Positions 9,273 to 17,131 of a stretch of 64,000 nucleotides of DNA are shown piece by piece (position 1 is the stretch's first letter; each line of letters opens with the position of its first letter). Made by a program: the position numbers and the translations under genes. Origin of the DNA: Bog-105 sp965277855 (GTDB lineage: Bacteria > Acidobacteriota > Terriglobia > Bryobacterales > Bryobacteraceae); assembly GCA_965277855.1 (NCBI GenBank), contig OZ255847.1, forward strand, positions 1,798,001-1,862,000. The letters run 5' to 3'. The notes under the pieces are model-generated. The model was not told the origin of the DNA. It searched no databases and saw nothing but the letters and a program-made list of their open reading frames with translations.

Positions 9273-9287
9273 TTCTTCCGTCGATCC

Positions 9288-9827
9288 CTAGGGCATCACA
9301 AAGATCTTCGGATGAAGTTCAGCTGCTCCGGGAACCTTCAGCAGCAAGTCCGTTAATCCGATGTTGGCCGGTTCCAGAGCGAATTGCACCGTGGCCGGCG
9401 TTTTCGCTACCGCGAACGTGTAGAGAATGCCTCCCGGTTCGACGACAGAACGGAGCGGCTGCGGAATCACGCGCTGATTGCCGAGCGCTTTGGTCAGATT
9501 TTCGCTCACCCACAACTGCACGTTGCCATCGTGAATGGCCGCTTGTCCGAAGTGAACGGATAATATGGACGGCGTTCCGAAACGTTCGATTCGTTCGTAA
9601 CCGATATTCATGATGCCGTTGCCGGCCTGCATCTCTGCCTTGGCCATATAGCCGCGCCCGAAGAAACCGCACAGGTCGAGCACGATGAGCAGTGTCAGAA
9701 CCAGCCAGGCAGCGTTTTCAAAGCGCCACCATTTGCGCTGGAACTCCAGATTGTCGCCCACCGCAATCTCGTCGTTGACTTTCGAAACCGAATCTTCTAC
9801 CGGTTTGGTCGATCCGGCTTTATACAT
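9288..9827 (-). CDS. Single-pass membrane protein of unknown function between two DUF421 genes
   Basis: 179 residues. A cytoplasmic N-terminus is followed by one membrane helix at about 43-60 (AAWLVLTLLIVLDLCGFFG) and a roughly 115-residue extracytoplasmic beta-rich domain (PLRSVVEPGGILYTFAVAK, TPATVQFALEPANIG). ATG 9827 is chosen because AAAGGAAG precedes it closely; it overlaps the end of the upstream DUF421 gene by 8 bases. 15 bases separate it from the next DUF421 gene. I do not recognise the domain. The tight coupling suggests a complex with the DUF421 proteins. Confidence 0.8.
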   Translation of the reverse strand: MYKAGSTKPVEDSVSKVNDEIAVGDNLEFQRKWWRFENAAWLVLTLLIVLDLCGFFGRGYMAKAEMQAGNGIMNIGYERIERFGTPSILSVHFGQAAIHDGNVQLWVSENLTKALGNQRVIPQPLRSVVEPGGILYTFAVAKTPATVQFALEPANIGLTDLLLKVPGAAELHPKIFVMP

Positions 9828-10278
9828 TGGCGGCTTCCTTTCCAGCCGGAATGATGCTGATCTCACCATTGCGTTCGAGGATGGCGTACTCGATCTGGTC
9901 GAGGCGTTCGAGTCCTTTGTCGCGCGCCGCCGCCATCACGTCTTCATCCTGCATCCGCATATTTTTCATGGTTTCAAGGTCCCACTCGCCGCGCTGCAGT
10001 AAGACGAGCGGGGTGCCGTCAACCAGCCGGCCGAACGTGGGGGAATAAATTTTCAGGGCGATTATCGAGTAATGGGTGAGCGCCACGGCGAGGATCTGGC
10101 ACAGCGCGTTCACGAGTGAGCGATCGTCGGCCACCATGAAAGTGAGGGTCAAGCCGCCGGAAAAGAAGATAAGAACGAACTCCACAGGCGTCATCTGTTT
10201 ACCGGGCCGCCGGCCCACAATTCGGACCATGAAGACGAGGAAAAAATAGCCAAAGATCGCACGCAGAACAGCTGCCAT
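9820..10278 (-). CDS. DUF421 (YetF-like) membrane protein, second copy
   Basis: 152 residues, promoter-proximal gene of the operon. About three membrane helices (IFGYFFLVFMVRIVGRRPG, TPVEFVLIFFSGGLTLTFMV, LCQILAVALTHYSIIAL) are followed by the YetF domain (DGTPLVLLQRGEWDLETM, then AARDKGLERLDQIEYAILER). It is similar in layout and motifs to the 8823-9272 gene, so the two probably arose by duplication and may form heteromers. Its stop overlaps the start of the next gene. Confidence 0.85.
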   Translation of the reverse strand: MAAVLRAIFGYFFLVFMVRIVGRRPGKQMTPVEFVLIFFSGGLTLTFMVADDRSLVNALCQILAVALTHYSIIALKIYSPTFGRLVDGTPLVLLQRGEWDLETMKNMRMQDEDVMAAARDKGLERLDQIEYAILERNGEISIIPAGKEAANV

Positions 10279-10379
10279 ACGTTATAGAGGGCGAATCGAG
10301 AAGTCTCATTACCGCGTAGTCCCGCTAGTGGCTTGATCCACGGGCGGCCGAGGGCAATACCGCGTTATGCTCGGGTGAT

Positions 10380-11333
10380 ATGGTCGACGGGCACGGCACA
10401 GCTGCCTCACTCGATAAAGAAGAATCTCTCGGACGCCGTCTGGCTCTGCTCAGCATTAGCGTTGGCGTAGCGTTGTCGCTGGCGAAAATCTTCGTGGGGA
10501 TTCGCTCGGGATCGGCTTCTGTTTTGTCGGATGGCCTGGAGGCTTCGGGCGACGTACTTTCTTCGACTATTGTTTTCATCGGGCTGTGGCTCGCGAGCAA
10601 GCCGCCCGACGAGGAGCATCCTTACGGGCATGGCCGTTACGACACGCTCTCTGGCCTGGCCGTGGGGGGCATTCTGCTGCTGGCAGGCGCTGGTATTCTG
10701 TGGCACGCGCTAACCACTTCGAGCGGCACCACTCCGTTCGCGCCCTATGTTCTGTACCCGCTGTTTGCGTCGATACTTCTAAAAGTAGGTCTCGCCACCT
10801 TCAAATTTCGGGTGGGCCGGCGTATCGCGAGTCTTTCGTTGCAAGCCGACGCGTGGCATGATCTGACGGATCTTCTATCGACCTCGGTCGCGCTAATAGC
10901 CGTACTGCTGATGATGCTGGACCCGGTGCGCTTCGGCGTTTCCGATCGTATAGGCGCATTGATCATTGGCATTCTGATTCTTTTGCTGTCGATCCGTGTG
11001 GTTCGCCAGACGATCGATCAGTTGGTCGACACTATGCCCGAAGCCGGCAAAATGGCGGAGATCCGACGGTCTGCCCTAGCTGTCCAGGGTACGCTCGGTA
11101 TTGAAAAATGTTTCGCGCGCCGGACCGGCCTGAAATACCACGTTGACCTGCATCTCGAAGTTGATCCATTGATGACCGTTCAGCAATCGCACGACATTGC
11201 GACCGGGGTTCGTTTCGCCATCAAGCGCGACCTCCCATGGGTAGCCGATGTGTTGGTTCACGTCGAGCCCTCGCCTGTTGAGGCATCGCGTATCGGGCGT
11301 TCAGGCTCGTTACGGGTTCGTCGTAGAAAATAG
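10380..11333 (+). CDS. Cation diffusion facilitator (CDF) metal exporter
   Basis: 317 residues of a CDF-family divalent metal/H+ antiporter in the inner membrane. Typical features: an SDGLEASGDVLSS segment in helix 2 (metal-site Asp), the HPYGHGRYD loop, ADAWHDLTDLLSTSVAL in helix 5 (HxxxD site), and a cytoplasmic C-terminal domain (KYHVDLHLEVDP, VADVLVHVEPS). Helix 2 has SDGLEASGD, with Glu where many zinc exporters have His, so specificity for Zn, Fe or Mn is open. Only 6 bases separate it from polX, so the two are probably cotranscribed. Confidence 0.9.
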   Translation: MVDGHGTAASLDKEESLGRRLALLSISVGVALSLAKIFVGIRSGSASVLSDGLEASGDVLSSTIVFIGLWLASKPPDEEHPYGHGRYDTLSGLAVGGILLLAGAGILWHALTTSSGTTPFAPYVLYPLFASILLKVGLATFKFRVGRRIASLSLQADAWHDLTDLLSTSVALIAVLLMMLDPVRFGVSDRIGALIIGILILLLSIRVVRQTIDQLVDTMPEAGKMAEIRRSALAVQGTLGIEKCFARRTGLKYHVDLHLEVDPLMTVQQSHDIATGVRFAIKRDLPWVADVLVHVEPSPVEASRIGRSGSLRVRRRK

Positions 11334-11339
11334 GGGCGA

Positions 11340-13064
11340 ATGGAAAACAAGGAGATCGCGCGCCTCCTGGCGGAGACGGCCGACCTAATGGAGGTCGCCG
11401 GAGAAGACGGATTTCGCATTCGCAGCTACCGCAATGCTGCTTCGGTGATCGCTTCGCACCCGGAGCGCATTGCCGATATCGTCTGCCAGTCAGAACGCAA
11501 AGTGACTGATATTGCCGGCATCGGCAAGGGCCTGGCTTTCGTGCTGGCGGAAATCTGCCAGCGCGGCTCCTTTGAACGGCGCGACGAGATGCTGGAACGG
11601 TATCCGGCTTCGGCTCTCGAATTACTCAAGATTCAGGGACTCGGCCCGAAGAGCATCGCCCTGTTATACGAGCACCACAACGTGCGCACGGTGGATGATT
11701 TGGAACGGTTATGCCGGGCGCAGAAGCTGCGCGAATTGCCGCGTATGGGAGCCAAACTGGAAGAGAAAGTATTGCGCTCGATTGAGTCGTACCGCAAAAG
11801 CGCCGGGCGATTTCTGCTCAGCTTTGCGGGCCAGGTGGCGGCTGAGCTTTCCGCTGAGTTTCGCGCCCTGGATGGGATTGAACAAGTGGAGACGGCGGGC
11901 AGTTTACGCCGGGGCCGTGAGACGGTGGGCGATCTCGACCTGCTGGTTACGGGTTCCGGGTCCGCACAAGCTCTGGCGCATATCGTGAAGCATCCTAAAA
12001 CGCAGGAGGTTTTGGGGCAGGGCGCGAATAAGGCGAGCGTGACATTCGGTCTCGAACGGCTGCAGGTGGACGTGCGCGCGCTGCCTCACGAAAGTTTCGG
12101 CGCAGCGCTGCAATACTTCACGGGCAGCAAGGAACACAATGTCGTGCTGCGCACTAACGCCATTAAGCAAGGGCTGACGCTCAACGAATACGGGCTTTTC
12201 ACGTTAGAGGACAACCAGCGCGTGGCCGGCGAAAACGAAGAAGACGTGTATAGCCGCCTGGGCTATGCCTGGATTCCGCCGGAATTACGTGAGAATTCCG
12301 GGGAGTTCGAAGCGGCGCAAAACGGCGCCTTACCGAAACTGATCCGGCAGCAGGAAGTGCGCGGCGATCTCCATATGCACACGACGGAGACCGACGGCAA
12401 AGCCACGCTGCGCGAAATGGCGGAAGCGGCGGCGGCTCTGGGCTATGAATACATCGCCATTACCGATCATTCCAAGGCCCTCGCGATGGCCAATGGGTTG
12501 GATGAAACGCGGGTGATAGAGTTCGCAAGGCAGGTGCGCGAGCTCAACCGCAACGGTCTTCCGCTCCACGTCTTTTCCGGCCTCGAGTGCGACATCCTGC
12601 GCGATGGCTCGATGGATATCGCCCAAGATGCGCTGGCCGAACTGGATCTCGTCATCGGCAGCGTTCACAGCTACTTCAACCTGGAGGCATCTGAAATGAC
12701 CGACCGGCTGGCGAGAGCGCTCGAATCTCCCACGCTGCGCATTCTCGGCCACGGAACCGGGCGGATGTTGCTGCAGCGCGACTCGTATGCGTTCGCTTTT
12801 GAAAAGATTGCTCAACTGGCGGCGGTCCGGCGTATTTACCTCGAAATCAATGCGAGTCCCGAACGCCTGGATCTGCCGGCACACCTGGTGCGGGTGGCGA
12901 AACACCTTGGCTGTCACTTCACCATTTCGACAGACGCCCACCGGCAGTCTCACTTACAGAACATGTCGTTGGGAATCACGACGGCCCGCCGGGGCTGGCT
13001 GGAAGCGAGTGATGTTTTGAATACCAAGCCACTTGCGGACATCCGGCAGGCGCTTGCCCGGTAG
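11340..13064 (+). CDS. polX: DNA polymerase/3'-5' exonuclease PolX
   Basis: 574 residues, the usual size for bacterial PolX, a gap-filling base-excision-repair polymerase with a PHP nuclease domain. An 8-kDa and HhH part occupies residues 1-150 (DIAGIGKG, KIQGLGPKS). The catalytic carboxylates are Asp198 and Asp200 in GDLDLL and Asp244 in LQVDVRAL. The PHP domain starts near 342 with DLHMHTTETDG and continues with AITDHSKAL, SGLECDIL, GSVHSYF, LGHGTGRML and STDAH, so the metal ligands look complete. It follows the CDF exporter after 6 bases. Confidence 0.95.
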   Translation: MENKEIARLLAETADLMEVAGEDGFRIRSYRNAASVIASHPERIADIVCQSERKVTDIAGIGKGLAFVLAEICQRGSFERRDEMLERYPASALELLKIQGLGPKSIALLYEHHNVRTVDDLERLCRAQKLRELPRMGAKLEEKVLRSIESYRKSAGRFLLSFAGQVAAELSAEFRALDGIEQVETAGSLRRGRETVGDLDLLVTGSGSAQALAHIVKHPKTQEVLGQGANKASVTFGLERLQVDVRALPHESFGAALQYFTGSKEHNVVLRTNAIKQGLTLNEYGLFTLEDNQRVAGENEEDVYSRLGYAWIPPELRENSGEFEAAQNGALPKLIRQQEVRGDLHMHTTETDGKATLREMAEAAAALGYEYIAITDHSKALAMANGLDETRVIEFARQVRELNRNGLPLHVFSGLECDILRDGSMDIAQDALAELDLVIGSVHSYFNLEASEMTDRLARALESPTLRILGHGTGRMLLQRDSYAFAFEKIAQLAAVRRIYLEINASPERLDLPAHLVRVAKHLGCHFTISTDAHRQSHLQNMSLGITTARRGWLEASDVLNTKPLADIRQALAR

Positions 13065-13105
13065 AGCTTGCTTGAATGAAGTTTCGTCCTGCTACACTGT
13101 GGCCG

Positions 13106-13624
13106 ATGGCGAACGAGACAGGTCGTACAACAATCCTGCAAGGTAACACTTTTAATTTAGATGGTCCTGAGCTGAAAGTCGGCGATACGGCTCCGAATTT
13201 CGAAGCAGTAGATTCCTCGTTACAAAAGGTAGACCTTGCCAAAACTGGCAACGGCGTCCGAATTTTCAGCGTGATTCCTTCACTGGATACGCCAGTCTGT
13301 GACGCGCAGACCAAGCGCTTCGAAGAAGCAACCGCGCAATTGTCCGACGTCAGCATTTACACCGTCAGCATGGATTTGCCCTTTGCTCAGAAGCGCTGGT
13401 GCGGGAATTTCGGAGTAAAGAATATCGTGATGATCTCCGATCATAAGACAGGTTCGTTCGGAGAAAATTATGGCACTCTTATCGCCGATCTCCGCATTGA
13501 GAGCCGGGCCATCTTCGTGGTCGATGGACAAAATAAGGTACGGTATGTCGAGTATGTAAAAGAGGTGGGCTCACACCCGAATTACGAAGCCGCCCTCTCA
13601 GCTGCGCGAGAAATCGTGAACTAG
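13106..13624 (+). CDS. tpx: Thiol peroxidase Tpx, atypical 2-Cys peroxiredoxin
   Basis: 172 residues. It reduces H2O2 and organic peroxides using thioredoxin. Peroxidatic Cys65 is in SLDTPVCDAQTKRF and resolving Cys99 in KRWCGNFGVKN; the 34-residue spacing matches Tpx. ATG 13106 (MANETGRTTILQGNTF) fits the family start, while ATG 13076 would add ten atypical residues. No ribosome binding site precedes 13106. A TACACT at 13093-13098 would put the transcript start almost at the ATG, so the message may be leaderless (inference). Its TAG stop overlaps the TAG stop of the convergent response regulator. Confidence 0.93.
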   Translation: MANETGRTTILQGNTFNLDGPELKVGDTAPNFEAVDSSLQKVDLAKTGNGVRIFSVIPSLDTPVCDAQTKRFEEATAQLSDVSIYTVSMDLPFAQKRWCGNFGVKNIVMISDHKTGSFGENYGTLIADLRIESRAIFVVDGQNKVRYVEYVKEVGSHPNYEAALSAAREIVN

Positions 13625-14079
13625 ACGGAGGCGCACTCGGCCTTTTGGTCGATCAAAGGGGGCGGTTCCGGCAAAGTGGCCGTCAGGAACCAAAAATTTT
13701 CGATCGCCTTTACCACTGAGATATATTCATCCAAATCACCTGGCTTGGTTATGTAGCAATTGGCGTTGAGCGCATAAGCGGCGGCTACGTCCTCATCAGC
13801 GCGGGAGCTGGTCATCACTAGCACTGGAATCTGTTTCAGTGTTGGTGAAGATTTCATTTCGGCCAGAACTTCACGCCCATTTTTCCGCGGCAAGTTCAAA
13901 TCCAACAGCACCAGATCAGGACGGTTTGCCCCACCGTACTTTTCCAGATACTCCATAGCCTCTACGCCGTCGCGCGCTACGGTAATCTTAATGTCCGCGG
14001 GAGTCCCTTTCAGACCTTCGCGAATCAGGCGAACGTCACTCGAACAATCTTCAACTAATAAAATTTCCAAGTGTTTCAT
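13621..14079 (-). CDS. Single-domain response regulator (CheY/Rcp1-like)
   Basis: 152 residues comprising one receiver domain and a short tail without an output domain. Acidic pocket residues are at 10-11 (LVEDC), the phosphoacceptor is Asp60 (LVLLDLNLPRKNG), the switch residue is near Thr90 (VMTSS), and Lys112 is in ITKPGDLDEY. The PRKNGREVL signature is typical of the Rcp1-like group that pairs with phytochrome or hybrid kinases, but no kinase is adjacent. It is convergent with tpx, sharing the four bases 13621-13624. Confidence 0.9.
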   Translation of the reverse strand: MKHLEILLVEDCSSDVRLIREGLKGTPADIKITVARDGVEAMEYLEKYGGANRPDLVLLDLNLPRKNGREVLAEMKSSPTLKQIPVLVMTSSRADEDVAAAYALNANCYITKPGDLDEYISVVKAIENFWFLTATLPEPPPLIDQKAECASV

Positions 14080-14148
14080 CTCCAGGACCCCTGCCTAGCT
14101 AGGAGCAATTCAGCAACCATTCGCTCCAATGGCTTAAATCATTGTGAA

Positions 14149-14162
14149 TGCAAACGCTTTCA
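14149..14162. promoter_or_regulatory. LacI-family operator-like palindrome
   Basis: TGCAAACGCTTTCA differs at one position from the LacI-type consensus TGAAANCGNTTTCA. It lies about 70 bases upstream of the response regulator start, in the gap before the HU gene. No LacI gene is nearby; the only one in the window is at 59-60 kb. It could be a chance match. Confidence 0.25.
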
Positions 14163-14266
14163 AAAAACATAGGCCCTACCGGCGCGTAAGAAATAGGTCA
14201 CCCTAATAAATTAACTGCAAAATGTGCCCTCTCCGGTGTGTCGTAATAGCGACCCGGCCAAGCTCA

Positions 14267-14296
14267 TTGACAGACCGCTAAAGGCTTTCCTATCAT
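14267..14296 (+). promoter_or_regulatory. Sigma-70 promoter of the HU gene
   Basis: A perfect TTGACA at 14267-14272 is followed after 18 bases by TATCAT at 14291-14296 (five of six matches). Transcription would start near 14303, giving a leader of about 50 bases before the TTG start at 14355. Confidence 0.6.
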
Positions 14297-14354
14297 AAAG
14301 ATTCCCCGGCAGTTGCCTCGCCAGGGCGTGCTCAGGAACGGTTTGGAGGGGTGT

Positions 14355-14621
14355 TTGATCAAGCTCGACATCATCAATGAAGTTGTGAATCGTACGGGAA
14401 TCACCAAGACGAAGGCTGAAATGGCGGTGGAAACTGTCTTCGAGACGATGAAAAAAGCGCTCACGGACGGGGATCGTATTGAACTGCGCGGATTCGGCAT
14501 TTTCAACGTTCGTCCCAGGAAAACGGGAATTGGCCGCAATCCACGGACCGGCGCCGAGGTGGCTATTCCGCCTGGCAAAGCAGTCCGCTTCAAACCGGGC
14601 AAAGAGCTCCAAACCCTCTAA
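14355..14621 (+). CDS. HU/IHF-family DNA-binding protein
   Basis: 88 residues, the normal length for HU/IHF. It is a nucleoid protein that bends DNA as a dimer. The helical N-terminus (KLDIINEVVNRTGITKTKAE) and the beta-arm with IGRNPRTGAEV and VRFKPGKEL are intact. TTG 14355 is chosen because a strong GGAGGGG at 14345-14351 sits just before it and because the first residues (IKLDIINEV) match the family N-terminus. A longer frame from 14313 would add residues unlike HU. The M50 protease gene follows after 9 bases. Confidence 0.92.
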   Translation: MIKLDIINEVVNRTGITKTKAEMAVETVFETMKKALTDGDRIELRGFGIFNVRPRKTGIGRNPRTGAEVAIPPGKAVRFKPGKELQTL

Positions 14622-14630
14622 ACTGATCCT

Positions 14631-15581
14631 GTGTCCGTTCCGGGATTTAGCGATGAGATTAAAAGCGTTGTGGATACGCCGCACTATCATCGCGGCCAGC
14701 GTTTACCCCGTGCCTGGCCTTTGAACCTGCTGCTGTTTCTTCTCACCCTGCTAACCAGCACGGGATTCGGCAGCGCCGTGGTAGAAAGCTATCGCCTCAA
14801 CCGCCCTCTGACGCTGGATCTGGTGGTTGATGCCTACCTGCGGCTGCTGCATCTCGACACTCTGGTCTGGTCCGGTTTGTGGTTTTCCGTACCGCTGCTG
14901 ACGATTCTGCTGGCGCATGAATTGGGGCACTATCTGCAGTGTTCCCGGCGACACATAGACGCTAGCTGGCCCTATTTTCTGCCATCCCCGTCGCTCTTTG
15001 GAACATTCGGCGCATTTATCCGCATCCGTTCGCCTATCTACAGCCGTGAAGGCCTCTTCGATATCGGGATTGGCGGCCCTATCGCCGGGTTTGCGGTGCT
15101 GTTCCCGTTTCTGATCGTTGGCATATTGCTTTCAAAGACCGTGGCGGCTGCTGCCTCGCCCGAACATATACTCTTCGGCACTCCACTGCTGTTCCGCCTG
15201 GCCGGTCTGATACGATTTCCCGGCGTGCCAGTGGCCAATATACTATTTCACCCGATCGCCCTCGCTGCCTGGGCGGGGCTCTTCGCCACCGCCCTCAATC
15301 TGCTGCCGATTGGACAACTGGATGGCGGTCATATCGTCTATGCGTTAGCCGGGGAACAGTGGCATACCAGGGTGAGCCTCGCCTTTGTTTTGTTGCTGGC
15401 GATTGCCGGATTTTTCTACTGGCCGTGGTGGTTCTGGGGGGCGGCTATGTTCTTCTTCGGCCGCCGCCATCCGCTGGTGTACGACACCATCCCACTCTCG
15501 CGCGGACGAGTGCTGCTGTGCGTGGCCGCGCTGATCATTTTTCTACTCTCGCTGTCCATCGTCCCGGTTCGCAGTGTTTGA
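14631..15581 (+). CDS. Site-2 protease family M50 membrane metalloprotease
   Basis: 316 residues of a polytopic intramembrane zinc protease. The active site HELGHY has His96, Glu97 and His100; the third ligand is Asp231 in NLLPIGQLDGGH. Several membrane helices are evident (LNLLLFLLTLLTSTGFG, LLTILLAHELGH, IAGFAVLFPFLIVGILL, and a Trp-rich pair near the end). There is no PDZ domain, so this is not RseP but resembles the acidobacterial/cyanobacterial EGY1-like group. It starts with GTG 14631 after HU and is probably cotranscribed. The substrate is unknown. Confidence 0.9.
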   Translation: MSVPGFSDEIKSVVDTPHYHRGQRLPRAWPLNLLLFLLTLLTSTGFGSAVVESYRLNRPLTLDLVVDAYLRLLHLDTLVWSGLWFSVPLLTILLAHELGHYLQCSRRHIDASWPYFLPSPSLFGTFGAFIRIRSPIYSREGLFDIGIGGPIAGFAVLFPFLIVGILLSKTVAAAASPEHILFGTPLLFRLAGLIRFPGVPVANILFHPIALAAWAGLFATALNLLPIGQLDGGHIVYALAGEQWHTRVSLAFVLLLAIAGFFYWPWWFWGAAMFFFGRRHPLVYDTIPLSRGRVLLCVAALIIFLLSLSIVPVRSV

Positions 15582-15692
15582 AGCGAGCACAGGCCGCGGG
15601 GGGCGCCCTCTGGGCCCAATGTCACTCACTTTTGACACAACCAACCAGGCTCCCACTCGTAGGGTCAATAAAATGCGGCGCTGTGAAGCAGT

Positions 15693-15883
15693 GGGAACGG
15701 GGCGCTTACGCTTCCGGCTCAGAGTCGGGATTCCGGGTGTTTTCAGAACAAGGCGGATGAACGGAGATCAAACCTTTATTTTCCATCGGCGTTTATCTGC
15801 GTTGTTCTGAAAACACCATGCCTGACACAAAATCTGTCAACGAAACACCGAATCTGAGCGGGAAGCGTGAGCGCCCCGTTCCC
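15693..15883. repeat. 191-base imperfect palindrome, MITE- or REP-like element
   Basis: The outer arms 15693-15728 and 15848-15883 pair over 36 bases with 3 mismatches. The inner arms 15737-15751 and 15802-15816 are a perfect 15-base inverted repeat. Weaker pairing (15 of 20) continues inward to about 15769. The right half carries about 30 extra bases, including a small hairpin TGACA/TGTCA at 15823-15839. The motif ATCTGCGTT near 15796 resembles short motifs often seen in intergenic repeats. No transposase is nearby. Confidence 0.65.
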
Positions 15884-16040
15884 AATCCGGCGCGACACAG
15901 TTTTCATCCCCCAGGGTGGCCGATAGGCCATCAGAGGTTTATCAGCGGCCAACACTTTTTCAGCAGTCTTTTCAGCCTGCCATCTTTTCTGGTCCTGACC
16001 CTGCCTCGAAAATCAACTGACATTAGCATCTGCGAAGATC

Positions 16041-16075
16041 GCGAGTCCGTTGTGCGCGCGAGTTCCTCAAAAGCG
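16041..16075 (+). repeat. Short GC-rich interspersed repeat, copy 1
   Basis: The 25 bases 16041-16065 are identical to 19710-19734 in the 3' end of uppS. The segment 16047-16075 also matches 16151-16177 with a two-base gap and a few substitutions. An inverted partial copy of its end lies near 16107-16119. Confidence 0.7.
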
Positions 16076-16150
16076 CACAGGGCACGGCTGCGCGCCGCCA
16101 TTCAGCAAAAGAACTCGCCCGTCGTTTGGGCGGGGCGCTTGATCCCGGGG

Positions 16151-16177
16151 CCGTTGTGCGCGTGTTCCTCGAAAGCG
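16151..16177 (+). repeat. Short GC-rich interspersed repeat, diverged copy
   Basis: Matches 16047-16075 with a two-base deletion and a couple of substitutions. It ends 9 bases before the glycosyltransferase start, so it may have contributed that gene's leader. Confidence 0.55.
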
Positions 16178-16185
16178 GATGGCAC

Positions 16186-16938
16186 ATGAAAATCTCGGCG
16201 GCGATCATCACCTTTAATGAGGAAAAGAACATTGCCCGCGTGATCGAGAGCCTGCGCTGCTGCGACGAGATTCTGGTTTTAGATAGCGGCTCGAACGATC
16301 GCACCGTCGAGATTGCCGGCAAACTGGGCGCGCGGGTGGAGGAAGCCTCCTGGCACGGCTACGCGGCCCAGAAAAACATCGCGGCCAGCTTAGCGACTCA
16401 CGATTGGATTCTCTCGCTCGACGCCGACGAAAGCCTGAGCGAAGCGCTCGAAGCGGAGATCTGGCAAATCAAAAAAACCGAGCCCACTTGCGACGGCTAT
16501 ACGGTTCCCCGGCTGGCGCAGTATCTCGGGCGCTGGATCTTGCACGGCGGCTGGTACCCGGATCGCAAAGTACGGCTTTTCAATCGCTCGAAAGCAACCT
16601 GGATCGGCCAATTCGTTCACGAGTCGGTGAAAGTCGAGGGCGCAGTTGGGCATCTGCAATCGAATTTGCTGCATTTCACCTGTAGCTCCTTGTCGGAGCA
16701 TCTCCGTTCCATGGATCGATACACCACTCTGGCGGCGCAGGAAATCGCCGCGCGGCAGAGCGAGGTTTCTCTGGTGCGCCTGCTCTTCGATCCACCCTGG
16801 ACATTCTTTCGCAGCTATATTCTGAAAGCGGGTTTTCTCGATGGCGTCGAAGGGCTGGCCATTGCCTATATGGCGGCGTTTTACAACTTCACGAAGTACT
16901 CGAAGGCGCGACTGATGGCGCCCGGGCGCAAGGTCTGA
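16186..16938 (+). CDS. Glycosyltransferase family 2, LPS core type
   Basis: 250 residues of a GT-A-fold transferase, likely acting at the cytoplasmic face of the membrane in lipopolysaccharide or other envelope glycan synthesis. Visible are AAIITFNEEKNIARVIESL, VLDSGSNDRTVEIA and the metal-binding LSLDADESL (Asp79, Asp81). The central GGWYPDRKVRLFNR matches the WaaE/KdtX-like group. ATG 16186 (MKISAAIITFNE) starts at the family position; the open frame before it runs through repeat sequence. Preceded by a diverged repeat copy and followed by a GT4 gene after about 190 bases. Confidence 0.9.
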   Translation: MKISAAIITFNEEKNIARVIESLRCCDEILVLDSGSNDRTVEIAGKLGARVEEASWHGYAAQKNIAASLATHDWILSLDADESLSEALEAEIWQIKKTEPTCDGYTVPRLAQYLGRWILHGGWYPDRKVRLFNRSKATWIGQFVHESVKVEGAVGHLQSNLLHFTCSSLSEHLRSMDRYTTLAAQEIAARQSEVSLVRLLFDPPWTFFRSYILKAGFLDGVEGLAIAYMAAFYNFTKYSKARLMAPGRKV

Positions 16939-17131
16939 AACCCAATGTCACTTAATTTATCCAGAATCATTCCATGTCACGGGTGGAGCGGGCCTCCTGG
17001 CCTGCTATGCCGCCGTTCGTGGCGGCATTCTTTCGGCTCAAAGCCGCCACCAGCCGCGCTATCTTTCCCCACCCGAACTTCGCCTGTATCAAAATTAATT
17101 GATACAGCGGTCTGAAACCGGCGGCACTCTT

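Larger units (their letters stand above)
15582..16185. other. Repeat-rich 600-base gap without a convincing gene
   Basis: Between the M50 protease and a glycosyltransferase. It holds a 191-base imperfect palindrome (15693-15883) and two copies of a short GC-rich repeat (16041-16075 and 16151-16177). A 13-base segment at 15586-15598 recurs inside the uppS 3' end at 19685-19697. A 12-base segment near 15615 (CCCAATGTCACT) recurs near 16941. Frames through the region lack family resemblance and have unusual composition. Confidence 0.6.

Noticed and set aside
15818..16189. Possible protein in the repeat-rich gap
   Set aside because: It runs through the palindrome and interspersed repeats, and has no start site or family resemblance.
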